Shown: piece after piece, positions 10,553-20,229 of the stretch
Numbering within the stretch: the first letter of the stretch is position 1
Layout of the letters: the number at the start of each line of letters is the position of its first letter
Assembly (NCBI RefSeq): GCF_022427145.1
Contig: NZ_JAKSXN010000022.1
Location: 1 to 64,000 of the forward strand
DNA: 64,000 nucleotides
Reading direction: 5' to 3'
Origin: Paenibacillus timonensis
GTDB taxonomy: Bacteria > Bacillota > Bacilli > Paenibacillales > Paenibacillaceae
Notes under the pieces: model-generated
Database searches by the model: none
What the model was told of the DNA's origin: nothing
Seen by the model: only the letters and a program-made list of their open reading frames with translations
Program-made: the position numbers and the translations under genes

Positions 10553-10604
10553 TTGCCTCGAGTTCCCCCTTTCATGATTCCCCGTAGGTCACACTAGAAG
10601 TATA

Positions 10605-10802
10605 AGTTCAAAAAGTCAGGTTTGGAGCACCGAGAAGGTTGGATGAAGCTAGGGACTGAGTAGCGCAGCGTACGTTTTGCGTACGTGAGCTACTGAAATG
10701 TTTCCGAAAGAAACATCCGCTTGGCCCGGCTGAATTCAAGATTCGATGTCGAATCCGCTTCTTGACCTGCTTCGTGATCAAAAAATGACTTTTTGAACTA
10801 CC
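10605..10802 (+). repeat. dispersed repeat copy A with 14-bp terminal inverted repeats
   Basis: Terminal arms AGTTCAAAAAGTCA (10605-10618) and its exact reverse complement (10786-10799) enclose a core shared with copies at 11416-11577 and 20474-21010 (GGAGCACCGAGAAGG, GAAGCTAGGGACTGAG, GAATTCAAGATTCGA). An internal stem CGTACG/CGTACG lies near 10670-10685 and a second ATGTTTC/GAAACAT stem near 10698-10716 is specific to this copy. The right end is two bases from the rimP stop codon. It fills the rimP-nusA gap; no coding sequence is evident in it. Confidence 0.85.
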
Positions 10803-10803
10803 T

Positions 10804-11265
10804 CTAAAAAATAATGGCCAATCTTGCGCTGGCGACTTTATTATATGGAATGGCGTGACGCTTCTTCCCGACTTCGACGACCATTTCGTCGCCATCGAAG
10901 GAAAGGAGCCGGCCTTCAAATTCTTTCAGGCCGTCTACCGGTTCGTATGTAGTAACAAATACGTCTTTGCCGACCGCCTTGGATACATCCTCGGCTTTCT
11001 TCAAGGGGCGTTCCGCTCCCGGCGAAGACACTTCCAGAAAATAAGCCGACGGAATCGGATCGTTCTCGTCGAGCTTCTCGCTAAGGTATTCGCTGATCCG
11101 GCCGCAGTCATCGATATCGATGCCGCCGTCTTTGTCGACGAATACGCGGAGGAACCAGTTGCTCCCCTCCTTGACGTATTCCACGTCAACCAGTTCAAAG
11201 CCGTTCTCCTCCAAATAAGGCGTGACCATTTGCTCGACGGTCGCTTTGATCTTCGGTGTGCTCAA
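10804..11265 (-). CDS. rimP: ribosome maturation factor RimP
   Basis: RimP assists assembly of the 30S head. The 153-residue product shows the family features [21 protein letters not shown] near residue 30 and [14 protein letters not shown] near residue 75, then an SH3-like C-terminal domain. It begins at a TTG preceded by GGAGG at ten bases; the ATG in between opens a frame that stops after three codons. It is the first gene of the rimP-nusA-infB-truB unit and has a strong promoter about 100 bases upstream. Confidence 0.95.
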   Translation of the reverse strand: MSTPKIKATVEQMVTPYLEENGFELVDVEYVKEGSNWFLRVFVDKDGGIDIDDCGRISEYLSEKLDENDPIPSAYFLEVSSPGAERPLKKAEDVSKAVGKDVFVTTYEPVDGLKEFEGRLLSFDGDEMVVEVGKKRHAIPYNKVASARLAIIF

Positions 11266-11305
11266 GCGTACATTACCTCCAATAATTCAATCCTATATAC
11301 CAAAG

Positions 11306-11334
11306 ATTAAAGAGTGGGTTTCCCCACTCTTTAA
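11306..11334 (-). terminator. terminator-like hairpin in the rimP leader
   Basis: A ten-base-pair stem AAAGAGTGGG / CCCACTCTTT with a GAAA tetraloop lies between the rimP promoter and start codon, followed on the minus strand by TTTAATCTTT. It could be the polC terminator acting downstream of an embedded promoter, or an attenuator of the rimP-nusA operon. Both readings fit the sequence. Confidence 0.65.
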
Positions 11335-11365
11335 CAACGGTTCTATCTTCATGATTGCCAAAAAA

Positions 11366-11394
11366 ATTATAACATAGTACATACCAAGTGACAA
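11366..11394 (-). promoter_or_regulatory. strong sigma-A promoter of the rimP-nusA-infB operon
   Basis: Minus-strand TTGTCA (-35), 17-base spacer, TATAAT (-10): eleven of twelve consensus bases. The start site would fall near 11359, giving a leader of about 95 nt that includes the GAAA-tetraloop hairpin. The 318-base gap between polC and rimP thus holds, in transcription order, a dispersed repeat, this promoter, the hairpin and the rimP ribosome site. Confidence 0.88.
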
Positions 11395-11415
11395 GTAAAA
11401 CACCTTTACTGTATA

Positions 11416-11577
11416 GGTAGTTAAAAAAGCCATCTTTCGATCACGAAGCTACAACAGGAAGCGGATTCGGCATCGAATCTTGAACTCACCCGGGCCTTCC
11501 GTTGCTCGCGTACCCAAAACGTACGCTCCGCCACTCAGTCCCTAAGCTTCGTCCAACCTTCTCGGTGCTCCAAACGC
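11416..11577 (-). repeat. dispersed repeat copy C behind polC
   Basis: On the minus strand this copy reads GGAGCACCGAGAAGG, GGACGAAGCTTAGGGACTGAG, a CGTAC/GTACG stem and TTCAAGATTCGATGCCGAATC, closely matching copy A. Its distal end (GATCACGAAGC followed by the TTAAAAAAG arm and GGTAG, in plus-strand reverse order) resembles the outer end of copy A, but the matching proximal arm is missing: the core starts about seven bases after the polC stop codon. It is in the same orientation as polC, opposite to copies A and B. Confidence 0.75.
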
Positions 11578-11583
11578 GCGGAA

Positions 11584-14500
11584 TCAAAATAAGGACAGTT
11601 GGTTGCTTTCCGGCAGGCCGCGGAAGCAGCCCATGGAGTTCAGGAGCTCGACGATCGTTTTGCTCGCCTTGGATTTCTGCTGGAAATCCTCCACCGAGAG
11701 GAACTCGCCTTGCTCTTTCGCCGCGGCGATATTCTTGGCCGCATTCTCCCCGATGCCGGCGAGCGCCGAGAAAGGCGGAATCAGCGAATCGCCGTCGACG
11801 ATGAATTTCGTAGCGTCGGAACGATACAGGTCGATCGGCTTGAAGTGGAAGCCGCGGGCCGTCATCTCCAGCGCCATCTCCAGGATCGGCAGCATGTTTT
11901 TTTCCTTCGGAAGCGCCTGGAAGCCCTTCTGCTCGATCTCCTCGATTTTACGGTAGATTGCCTCATACCCCTGACAACACAGCTCGATATCGAAATCCTC
12001 GCCGCGGACCGAGAAATACGTCGCATAATATTCGATCGGATAATACAGTTTGAAATAGGCGGTCCGCACCGCGGAGATAACGTAAGCGGCGGCATGCGCC
12101 TTCGGGAACATGTACTGAATCTTGAGGCAAGAGTCGATGTACCATTGCGGCACTTTGCATTTCTTCATCTCTTCGATCCATTCCGGCGTCAGCCCTTTCC
12201 CCTTACGAACGCTCTCCGTAATTTTAAAGGCCAAGCCGGCATCCATGCCCGCTTTATAAATGAGGAACAGCATGATATCGTCGCGGCAGCCGATAACCGT
12301 CTTAATGTTGCAGGTGCCGTTTTTGATCAGTTCCTGCGCGTTGCCGAGCCATACGCCGGTGCCGTGGGAAAGCCCGGAGATTTGCAGCAAGTCGGCAAAA
12401 GAAGATGGCTGCGATTCCACCAGCATCTGACGGACGAATTTCGTTCCCATTTCCGGTATGCCGTAGGTGGCTACCGGCGTGCGAATCTGTTCCGGCGTGA
12501 CGCCAAGCGACTCCGTCGAGTTGAACATGCTCATGACCTTCGGATCATTCATCGGAATAGTCTGTGGATCGACTCCGGTCAAATCCTGCAGCATCCGCAT
12601 CATCGTCGGATCATCGTGTCCTAGAATATCGAGCTTCAGCAAGTTCGCGTCGAAAGCGTGGTAATCGAAATGCGTCGTTTTCCATTCGGCTTCGGTATCA
12701 TCGGCCGGGTATTGTACCGGGGTGATATCTTCAACCTCGATGTAATCCGGCACGACGACGATCCCGCCGGGATGCTGGCCCGTGCTCCGTTTGACGCCGG
12801 TACATCCCGCCGCCAGACGGTTCAACTCGGCGCCCCGCCAGTGCTTGTTATGCTCTTCCTCGTATTTCTTGGCGAATCCGAAAGCCGTTTTCTCGGCGAC
12901 CGTACCGATCGTTCCGGCGCGGAATACGTTCTTCTCCCCGAACAACACTTTGGTGTAGTTATGGGCCACCGGCTGATATTCGCCGGAGAAGTTCAAGTCG
13001 ATATCCGGTACCTTGTCGCCTTTAAAGCCCAGGAACGTCTCAAACGGGATGTCCTGGCCTTCGCCCTTCAGCTTGCCGCCGCATTTCGGGCAGGTTTTGT
13101 CGGGAAGGTCGAAACCGCTGGGCACGCTGCCGTCGAGGAACCATTCGCTGTACTTGCATTCGGGATTCAAACAGATGTAATGCGCTGGCAGCGGATTAAC
13201 CTCGGATATACCCAGAAACAACGCGACCACCGACGAGCCGACCGAACCCCGGGAACCGACGAGGTAACCGTCCTGGTTCGACTTCTTCACGAGCCGCTCG
13301 GAGATCAGATAGTTGGCCGAAAATCCGTATTTGATGATCGGCTCTAGCTCTTTCTCCAAACGTTTGATGATGACTTCGGGCAAATCCTCGCCGTAAACCG
13401 ATTTGGCCGTATCGTAGCAAGTCCGGCGGATTTCCTCGTCCGCCCCTTCGATGATCGGCGTAAACAGCTTGTCCGGGAACAACTCCAATTCCTCGAATTG
13501 GTCCGCCAGCCTCGAAGTGTTGGTCACCACGACTTCAAAGGCCTTCTCCTGACCCAGAAAAGCGAATTCCTCCAGCATCTCCTCCGTCGTCCGGAAATGC
13601 GCATCCGGTTTGCGGATATCCTTCAGCGGACTGAAACCGGTGATGCCGTGAATCGTAATGTCGCGGAACAGCTTGTCTTTCGGATCCAGATAATGCACGT
13701 TCCCGGTAGCAATGACCGGCTTATCCAGCTTCATGCCGATCTCGACAACCTTGCGTAGAGCCGTTTCCAGCTCTTCCGTACTGCCGACCAACCCTTTTTC
13801 CACCAGATGCATGTACATCGTGAGCGGTTGAATCTCCAGCACGTCGTAGAATTCAGCGACGACTTCGGCTTCCTCGACCGACTTGTTCAGCACAGTTTCG
13901 AAGAATTCGCCCTTCTCGCAGCCGGACAGGATCAACAGCCCTTCTCGCATCTCCACCAGCTTGGATTTGGGAATGCAGGGAACCCGCTTGAAATACTCGG
14001 TGTGCGACATCGATATGAGCTTAAACAGGTTTTTCTTGCCAACCTGGTTCAGCGCATAAATCCCGCAGTGGAACGGACGAGCATTGGTCAAGTCCTTCCC
14101 GACCTTGTCGTTTAGGCGATCCAGCGTTTTGTACCCTTCGATCTTGGCGGCGTCATCCAACAAGCCGTTCAAAATCTCTCCGAGCGCTAGCGTATCATCG
14201 ATCGCCCGGTGGTGGTTCTCCAGCGAAACTTTATATTTGGCAGCGAGCGTATTCAGCCGGTGATTCTTCATGGAGGGGAATAACATCCGGGCGAGCTCCA
14301 ACGTATCGAGCACCGGGTTTTCCATAATCGGAAGCCCCAGTTCCTTCAGCTTCGCGTTGACGAAATCGTAGTCAAACCGGGCGTTATGGGCAACCAGAAT
14401 CGCGTCCCCCGCGAACTCGACGAACCTCTTGAGCACCGGCTCCACATCGGGGGCGTCCTTCACCATATCGTCGTTGATATTCGTCAGCTGTTGAATATGA

Positions 14501-15900
14501 TAGGGGATGCGTTCATGCGGATTGACGAAGGTCGCATAACGATCGATCTCCTTGCCCTCCTGCATTTTCACCGCTGCGATTTCAATGATTTTGTTCTGGG
14601 TAACCGACAAGCCGGTGGTCTCGATGTCAAAAACAATATAAGTCGCGGACTTCAATTCGTCGCCGCGCGGGTTTAGCACGACCGCCACGTTATCGTTCAC
14701 GACGTTGGCTTCTACGCCGTAAATCATTTTGATGCCGTTTTTCTTCGCCGCTTTCGCCGCATCCGGGAAGCTTTGCACGCCGCCATGATCGGTTACGGCG
14801 ATCGCTTTATGTCCCCATTTGGCGGCCATCTTCACATAATCGCCGATCGGCGTTACGGCATCCATCGTACTCATCGTCGTATGCAGATGGAACTCGACCC
14901 GCTTCTCCGGCGCATTGTCTTTGCGTCCCGGCGGCGCGGATACTTCGCATAGATCCGAAGGGATCATGACCAACTCGGGGACCGGCATAAAGCGGTCCAT
15001 TTCCACTTTGCCCCGCGCTTTGATCCACTTGCCGTTGGCGAGCTGCCCCATGACCTTCAAGTCTTCTTTATTTTTGGCGAACAATTTCAACTGCAGGGAA
15101 TCGGAAAAATCGGTCAGGAAAAACATAAACAACGTATTGCCGTTCCGCAGCTCCTTGCGGTCCAGGCCGAAAATCGTGCCCTGGATCGTAATCTTCTTCT
15201 CTTCGTCCTGAAGTTGCTGGATCGGTACCGGCTGTTCCTTGATCTCGTTCCCGAGCTGCAGCTTGATGACTTCCCCTTCGACTTCCTCCGGAGGAGCCTC
15301 AACCGTCATGTTCTCCATCATCTTCTGGATGACCTCTCGCTCTTCCTCCACGATCCGTTGCTGGAACTCCTCAAACGCTTCGACGTTAGACTCGCCGGTT
15401 TGCAGTTTAATTCTTAACGGCAAGCCAAAATATGTTTCGTAATAAGCCGTAAGCGCTTTGTCGATTTGTTTTTTGCGTGCCAATTCCAGCGCCATGGCGT
15501 CTCCAAACGTTACCGTCACCACATCACCGTCTACTTCAAACCCGGCTCTCGCCATCCAGCCGTTCACCGATGGAATTTGGCGTTTCACCCATTCGAGAAA
15601 CAACGACCAATACTCTCCAACGATGTCTTTGGCGGACACGCCGCCGCCGTAATGAAACTCAAAGGAAATGATGGCGATATGCTCCATTCGTTCCCTTACC
15701 CGCAGGCAAAACGTACGGTAGGCCTGGGCCGGCACCAGCGTATCCTTCTGAATGGTGATTCTCCACTCCCGATTGCTGCGGCTGACCTCTACTTTTTCGA
15801 TATGTCCGTCAAGAAAATACGGGTCGATCAGCGAAGCGGGCACATCAGCCTGCTTCATCAACAGCTCCAGCCGGTTTCTCTTGTCTTGCGTCTCGGTCAT
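11584..15900 (-). CDS. polC: DNA polymerase III alpha subunit, PolC type
   Basis: PolC is the main replicative polymerase of low-GC Firmicutes and carries its own 3'-5' proofreading exonuclease. The 1438-residue protein (B. subtilis 1437) has an N-terminal region with an OB fold, a PHP domain (VEFHLHTTMSTMDA, AVTDHGGVQ) interrupted by a DEDD exonuclease (YIVFDIETTGLS near residue 420, later AHNARFDYDFV), a Cys4 zinc site (CLNPEC, TCPKCGGK) and the polymerase catalytic motif PDIDLNF. The ATG of MTETQDKRNR is chosen with GGGGAGAGG just upstream; a GTG five codons earlier overlaps that site. The C terminus ends NQLSLF, a beta-clamp-binding-like tail. A terminator-like stem precedes the gene. Confidence 0.98.
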   Translation of the reverse strand: MTETQDKRNRLELLMKQADVPASLIDPYFLDGHIEKVEVSRSNREWRITIQKDTLVPAQAYRTFCLRVRERMEHIAIISFEFHYGGGVSAKDIVGEYWSLFLEWVKRQIPSVNGWMARAGFEVDGDVVTVTFGDAMALELARKKQIDKALTAYYETYFGLPLRIKLQTGESNVEAFEEFQQRIVEEEREVIQKMMENMTVEAPPEEVEGEVIKLQLGNEIKEQPVPIQQLQDEEKKITIQGTIFGLDRKELRNGNTLFMFFLTDFSDSLQLKLFAKNKEDLKVMGQLANGKWIKARGKVEMDRFMPVPELVMIPSDLCEVSAPPGRKDNAPEKRVEFHLHTTMSTMDAVTPIGDYVKMAAKWGHKAIAVTDHGGVQSFPDAAKAAKKNGIKMIYGVEANVVNDNVAVVLNPRGDELKSATYIVFDIETTGLSVTQNKIIEIAAVKMQEGKEIDRYATFVNPHERIPYHIQQLTNINDDMVKDAPDVEPVLKRFVEFAGDAILVAHNARFDYDFVNAKLKELGLPIMENPVLDTLELARMLFPSMKNHRLNTLAAKYKVSLENHHRAIDDTLALGEILNGLLDDAAKIEGYKTLDRLNDKVGKDLTNARPFHCGIYALNQVGKKNLFKLISMSHTEYFKRVPCIPKSKLVEMREGLLILSGCEKGEFFETVLNKSVEEAEVVAEFYDVLEIQPLTMYMHLVEKGLVGSTEELETALRKVVEIGMKLDKPVIATGNVHYLDPKDKLFRDITIHGITGFSPLKDIRKPDAHFRTTEEMLEEFAFLGQEKAFEVVVTNTSRLADQFEELELFPDKLFTPIIEGADEEIRRTCYDTAKSVYGEDLPEVIIKRLEKELEPIIKYGFSANYLISERLVKKSNQDGYLVGSRGSVGSSVVALFLGISEVNPLPAHYICLNPECKYSEWFLDGSVPSGFDLPDKTCPKCGGKLKGEGQDIPFETFLGFKGDKVPDIDLNFSGEYQPVAHNYTKVLFGEKNVFRAGTIGTVAEKTAFGFAKKYEEEHNKHWRGAELNRLAAGCTGVKRSTGQHPGGIVVVPDYIEVEDITPVQYPADDTEAEWKTTHFDYHAFDANLLKLDILGHDDPTMMRMLQDLTGVDPQTIPMNDPKVMSMFNSTESLGVTPEQIRTPVATYGIPEMGTKFVRQMLVESQPSSFADLLQISGLSHGTGVWLGNAQELIKNGTCNIKTVIGCRDDIMLFLIYKAGMDAGLAFKITESVRKGKGLTPEWIEEMKKCKVPQWYIDSCLKIQYMFPKAHAAAYVISAVRTAYFKLYYPIEYYATYFSVRGEDFDIELCCQGYEAIYRKIEEIEQKGFQALPKEKNMLPILEMALEMTARGFHFKPIDLYRSDATKFIVDGDSLIPPFSALAGIGENAAKNIAAAKEQGEFLSVEDFQQKSKASKTIVELLNSMGCFRGLPESNQLSLF

Positions 15901-15942
15901 GTCCTCTCCCCTCACCTTGCTAGCTGACTTATTGCCATGGAT

Positions 15943-16008
15943 CGAAAAAAGGCTTCCGGCGGTTGGCCGGCGGCGTGAAAAGCCTGCAGGCGCTGACTGC
16001 CGAAAGCC
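15943..16008 (-). terminator. terminator between proS and polC
   Basis: On the minus strand GGCTTTCGGC (15999-16008) pairs over ten positions (one G-U) with GCCGGAAGCC (15951-15960), followed by TTTTTTCG. Only about 45 bases separate it from the polC start and no clear promoter is visible there. Confidence 0.75.
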
Positions 16009-16083
16009 CTCTAGTGGTTGTGTCGTTCGCCCGCGTCCCCAGTTTCCCGACGCTATAGCGGGACCCTCACGCGACCGTTTTTC

Positions 16084-17535
16084 TTAATAGGCTCTGGCAA
16101 AAACGACGGTATGCTTCGCTTTATCTCCGCAAACGAGACAGGTGTCTTTGATCGTTTGAGGATGGAACGGGATATTGCGGCTGGTCGCTCCCGTTTCTTC
16201 CTTGACCTGGCGTTCGCAAGCTTCCGAGCCGCACCAGCCGGCCAAAGTAAAGCCGCGTTTCTCTTCGATGCTCGCTTTCATTTCATCCAAGCTGTCGACG
16301 CTGTAGAAATGCTCCTCGCGGAAAGCCTTGGCCCGCTCGTACATTTCTTGATGGACTTGCTCCAGCATCGCCTGAACCTCCTCGACCAAACGGTCCTGCT
16401 GTACGACCTTCTTCTCGCCGCTGATGCGGGAGACGAGCACGCAGACGCCGTTCTCCATATCTCGAGGCCCGATTTCCATACGAACCGGCACGCCGCGCAT
16501 TTCGTATTCGTTAAACTTCCAGCCTGGGCGGAAGTCCGCGCGATCATCGATGCCGACGCGAATGCCCGCTTTCTTCAGGTCGGCGAACAATTCGTCGGCT
16601 CTGCCTACGACCGCTTCCCAAGTTTTCGGCGGCCCGATCGGAATGATCATAACCTGCTTCGGAGCGACCTTCGGCGGCAGAGCCAATCCGCGGTCATCCC
16701 CATGCACCATGATCAGCGAACCGATCAACCGGGTGCTGACGCCCCAAGAGGTGGTGTGAACATATTCGCGAACGTTTTCGCGGTTCAAATATTGAATATC
16801 AAATGCCGTGGCAAAGTTGGTACCCAGGTAGTGGGAAGTGCCTGCCTGCACGGCACGGCCATCTTTCATCATCGCTTCGATCGAGTAGGTGTCGACTGCA
16901 CCGGCGAATTTCTCGGACGGCGTTTTTTGGCCGACGATAACCGGAATCGCCAAATAATTTTCCACGAAATCGCGGTAAATTTCCAGCATCCGCATCGTTT
17001 CTTCGCGCGCTTCCTGCTCGTTTTCATGCGCGGTGTGGCCTTCCTGCCATAAGAATTCGCTCGTGCGAAGGAATGGCAGCGTACGTTTCTCCCAACGGAC
17101 GACGTTCGCCCACTGGTTGATCAGCACCGGAAGATCACGGTAAGACTGAATCCATTTTTCGTACATATGCCCGATCATCGTCTCGGACGTCGGACGGATC
17201 GCGAGACGCTCCTCCAGCTTCTCTCCGGCCGCTTCCGTCACCCAAGGGAGCTCCGGATTAAAGCCTTCGACGTGTTCTTTTTCCTTCTGGAAGAAGCTCT
17301 CCGGAATAAACAGCGGGAAATAAGCGTTGCGATGGCCAGTTTCCTTGAAGCGGCGGTCCAGCTCGGCCTGGATATGTTCCCAGATCTCGTAGCCGTCCGG
17401 CTTAAATACGATACAGCCGCGAACCGGCGAGTAATCCATGAGATCCGCTTTTTTGATTACGTCGATGTACCAGCGGGAAAAGTCCACTCCCTGCGGGGTA
17501 ATCTCCGTGACGAATTGTTTCTCCTCGTTTGCCAT
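16084..17535 (-). CDS. proS: prolyl-tRNA synthetase, short archaeal/eukaryote type (ProS3)
   Basis: This class II synthetase charges tRNA-Pro. The 483-residue protein has motif 2 (VVRWEKRTLPFLRTSEFLWQ), motif 3 (VHGDDRGLALPP) and an anticodon-binding domain, then a zinc-type C-terminal extension with GWCGSEACE and DTCLVCGD ending ARAY, a terminal Tyr typical of the archaeal/eukaryotic branch. It lacks the large INS editing insertion between motifs 2 and 3 that makes the bacterial-type enzyme of B. subtilis about 564 residues. The locus between rseP and polC is the standard bacterial one, so the gene type differs while the position is conserved. ATG start with GGGAGG upstream. Confidence 0.95.
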   Translation of the reverse strand: MANEEKQFVTEITPQGVDFSRWYIDVIKKADLMDYSPVRGCIVFKPDGYEIWEHIQAELDRRFKETGHRNAYFPLFIPESFFQKEKEHVEGFNPELPWVTEAAGEKLEERLAIRPTSETMIGHMYEKWIQSYRDLPVLINQWANVVRWEKRTLPFLRTSEFLWQEGHTAHENEQEAREETMRMLEIYRDFVENYLAIPVIVGQKTPSEKFAGAVDTYSIEAMMKDGRAVQAGTSHYLGTNFATAFDIQYLNRENVREYVHTTSWGVSTRLIGSLIMVHGDDRGLALPPKVAPKQVMIIPIGPPKTWEAVVGRADELFADLKKAGIRVGIDDRADFRPGWKFNEYEMRGVPVRMEIGPRDMENGVCVLVSRISGEKKVVQQDRLVEEVQAMLEQVHQEMYERAKAFREEHFYSVDSLDEMKASIEEKRGFTLAGWCGSEACERQVKEETGATSRNIPFHPQTIKDTCLVCGDKAKHTVVFARAY

Positions 17536-17609
17536 AAGAACCTTTGTCCTCCCGTTAAAACCACAAGTTTAATGTACACGTGCGCCGATCAAAGCCGCCT
17601 TCGTCAGGA

Positions 17610-18884
17610 TCAGCCGTGAATCAAGCGCAAAATGTCGTTATAAGTGACCGCAATCATGAGCAGGAACAGCATCGCAAATCCGATGAAATGCACCATGCCT
17701 TCGCGGTTTGGATCTATCGGTTTGCCGCGCAGGGCCTCGACCCCCAGGAAAATAAGACGGCTTCCGTCTAGCGCCGGAATCGGCAACAGGTTAAAGATCC
17801 CCAAGTAGAGGCTCAAAATCGCCGCCCAATACGTCAACTGCACGATCCCTTGCTTCGCGATTTGGCCTGTAACCTCAAACGTTCGGACCGGACCTCCCAA
17901 ATCGTCCATGTTAAAGCGGTTGATCAACTGCTGGAAACCGAGGAAAATCGCTTTGGTCGTGTTGACCATGTCCTCCCCTGCGACCTGGAACGTCTCCCCG
18001 AAGGACGCGCTGCGCGTCGGGAAAACGGTGATAATCGTACTACCGATTTTGCCGTCTTCGTTCTCTGCCCCTTTCGGGGTGATCGTCACCTTCAGCGTTT
18101 CTTCGCCGCGTTTAACCGTCCACGTCATCGGCTGATTTTTCGAAGCCTGGATCATTTCGATCATTTTATTCGCATCGGTCCCCACCGGAGTTCCGTTGAT
18201 CGTTTCGATAATATCTCCCGTTTTCAGCCCAACTTCTGCAGCCGGCATCCCTTTCATGACTTCGCCGATTTGCAGGTGGCTAGGTTGGTCCAGCGGAATT
18301 CCCGCCATTTGCGTATGCAAGGCAAACAACACGAACGCCAAAATAAAGTTCATCAGCGGACCCGCGAAAATCGATAAGGCGCGCTGCCCCACGGTTTTGC
18401 TGCCGTACTGCCGGTCTCTTGGGGCAATTTGCGTCTCTTTCCCTTTCGCCACCATCATCGCCTGCGGATGCACTTTGTAGGTCAGCGTTTCGCCGTCCAC
18501 GTCCAAGCGTACCGCAAGATCGTCTTCCAAATCGATATGCTGTACCTCGCCGCGAATCACGTTTTTACGGCTGTCCAAGCGGTCCAGATATATCTTCCGA
18601 ACCAGGTCGTTCTCCAGTCGCAAGGCGATGGTCTGTCCGTCCGAGATTTGAATCAGTTCGGGATCCTCGCCCGCCATACGCGCGTACCCGCCAAACGGTA
18701 GCAAGCGCAAGGTGAACTGGGTCTCGTCCCGTTTGAATGACAACAGCTTGGGACCAAAACCGATGGCAAACTCCCGTACCAAAATGCCGGCGCGCTTCGC
18801 AAAGAAGTAATGTCCCCATTCATGCACCGTGACGATGACGAAAAACATGAGCACCGTCAAAAATATGATTTTCAGCAATTCCAA
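17610..18884 (-). CDS. rseP: site-2 intramembrane metalloprotease RseP/RasP
   Basis: This membrane zinc protease cleaves anti-sigma factors and remnant signal peptides. It has the HEWGH zinc motif in the first membrane helix, the family block REFAIGFGPKLLSF, a PDZ domain (EVGLKTGDIIETINGTPV, near residue 220), and the second metal-ligand motif PIPALDGSRL near the C terminus; several hydrophobic helices flank these. The second residue between the zinc His pair reads W-G instead of the more common L-G. I place the start at a TTG (18884) with GGGGG ten bases upstream, giving 424 residues; an in-frame TTG two codons later is possible. It lies between dxr and proS. Confidence 0.94.
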   Translation of the reverse strand: MELLKIIFLTVLMFFVIVTVHEWGHYFFAKRAGILVREFAIGFGPKLLSFKRDETQFTLRLLPFGGYARMAGEDPELIQISDGQTIALRLENDLVRKIYLDRLDSRKNVIRGEVQHIDLEDDLAVRLDVDGETLTYKVHPQAMMVAKGKETQIAPRDRQYGSKTVGQRALSIFAGPLMNFILAFVLFALHTQMAGIPLDQPSHLQIGEVMKGMPAAEVGLKTGDIIETINGTPVGTDANKMIEMIQASKNQPMTWTVKRGEETLKVTITPKGAENEDGKIGSTIITVFPTRSASFGETFQVAGEDMVNTTKAIFLGFQQLINRFNMDDLGGPVRTFEVTGQIAKQGIVQLTYWAAILSLYLGIFNLLPIPALDGSRLIFLGVEALRGKPIDPNREGMVHFIGFAMLFLLMIAVTYNDILRLIHG

Positions 18885-18980
18885 GCGTAAGCATCCCCCT
18901 TCTGGCCACGGATCGTCCAACGTTACTTTAGATTAATATATTCTCCGATCAGGCACAAGAGAATACCGCCACCTCCAGCC

Positions 18981-19008
18981 TTTGATCACGAAGCGATGCA
19001 ACGAAGCT
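18981..19008 (-). repeat. possible remnant of the dispersed repeat
   Basis: The 14 bases TTTGATCACGAAGC (18981-18994) exactly match, in reverse complement, the right end of repeat copy A (10769-10782), and are followed by AACGAAGCTAGAG, which resembles the core GATGAAGCTAGGG. It sits within a few bases of the dxr stop codon, like the other copies. The match is short, so this is tentative. Confidence 0.35.
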
Positions 19009-19015
19009 AGAGAGT

Positions 19016-20155
19016 TTACAGCGTATCGGCCAGGGATCTGGCCCAGCGGTCGGCCTCACGAATCGTTTCCAGATCCGGATGGGCTTGCGCTACATGTTTG
19101 GCTAAAGCCTTCTCAATAATCGTCTCGATCTGCAAGAAGGGAATATCCCCCTTCAAAAACCGGGCGACGGCTGCTTCATTCGCGGCGTTATAAACGCTGG
19201 TTGCCGTACCTCCTATTTTACCACATTCGTAGGCTAGTCTTAAACAAGGGAACCGGTCATAGTCCATCTCGCGAAAATGCAGCTTCCCGACCTCGGCCAG
19301 CGACAGTCTTTTCGCTGCGGAAGTCCAGCGATGCGGATAAGTGAGCGCATATTGGATCGGCACGCGCATATCCGGCGTTCCGAGCTGGGCGATCACGCTG
19401 CCGTCACGATACTCAACGAAGGAGTGGATGATGCTTTCCGGGTGCAACAGAACCCCGATTTGTTCAAAAGGAAGACCGAATAGCCAATGGGCTTCGATCA
19501 CTTCCAATCCTTTGTTGACCATCGTGGCTGAATCGATGGTGATTTTGGCGCCCATCGCCCAGTTGGGATGCTTTAAGGCATCCTCCACCGTGACTTCCCG
19601 CAGCTGTTCGCGCGTCAGGTCGCGGAACGATCCGCCGGAGGCTGTCAACGTAATTTGACTGACTTCTTCCCGGTGCTCGCCGTTCAAGCATTGAAAAATG
19701 GCGGAGTGCTCGCTATCCACGGGAAGCAGCGCCACGCCCTTGCGCCGGGCCAATTCCGTTACCAGGTGTCCGGCCGTCACCAGCGTCTCCTTGTTCGCCA
19801 ACGCGATATGCTTGCCTTCCTCGATCGCCGCTAACGTCGCAGGCAGCCCCGCGCTGCCGACGATGGCAGTCACCACCGTATCGGCATCGGTGCCCGCCGC
19901 CACTTCGACCAAGCCCTGCTCGCCGTAATAAAGCTCAACGCCTTCAGGCAGCTGCGGACGAATCCGGTCGGCTAATTCTTTGGTGGCCACAGATGCTTTT
20001 CGGGGCCGGAACTCTTGGACTTGCCGGGCAAACAACTCAACATTGCTGCCAGCCGCTAATCCTTCGAGCCGAAATTCCTCGGGATATGCCCGGAGTACAT
20101 CCAACGTTTGCGTGCCTATGGAACCGGTCGAACCGATCAACGCGATTTTCTTCAT
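19016..20155 (-). CDS. dxr: 1-deoxy-D-xylulose 5-phosphate reductoisomerase
   Basis: Dxr makes 2-C-methyl-D-erythritol 4-phosphate, the committed step of the MEP isoprenoid pathway that feeds UppS. The 379-residue protein has an N-terminal NADPH-binding Rossmann motif ([18 protein letters not shown]), the metal-binding [12 protein letters not shown] segment near residue 145, and the active-site loop [11 protein letters not shown]. The ATG of MKKIALIG is chosen with GAGG six bases upstream; a GTG six codons earlier lacks a site. The gene is followed by rseP in the usual order but separated from cdsA by 860 bases of repeats. Confidence 0.96.
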   Translation of the reverse strand: MKKIALIGSTGSIGTQTLDVLRAYPEEFRLEGLAAGSNVELFARQVQEFRPRKASVATKELADRIRPQLPEGVELYYGEQGLVEVAAGTDADTVVTAIVGSAGLPATLAAIEEGKHIALANKETLVTAGHLVTELARRKGVALLPVDSEHSAIFQCLNGEHREEVSQITLTASGGSFRDLTREQLREVTVEDALKHPNWAMGAKITIDSATMVNKGLEVIEAHWLFGLPFEQIGVLLHPESIIHSFVEYRDGSVIAQLGTPDMRVPIQYALTYPHRWTSAAKRLSLAEVGKLHFREMDYDRFPCLRLAYECGKIGGTATSVYNAANEAAVARFLKGDIPFLQIETIIEKALAKHVAQAHPDLETIREADRWARSLADTL

Positions 20156-20229
20156 GTTGCACCTCGTGTTCACAGAAATTCAAAGAGATTCAAGAGAGCC
20201 AAGAGATTTATAGCGACCAAATCACTCTA

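Noticed and set aside
17536-17609. T-box riboswitch upstream of proS
   Set aside because: The gap to rseP is only 74 bases, too short for a T-box, and no specifier or T-box sequence is visible.
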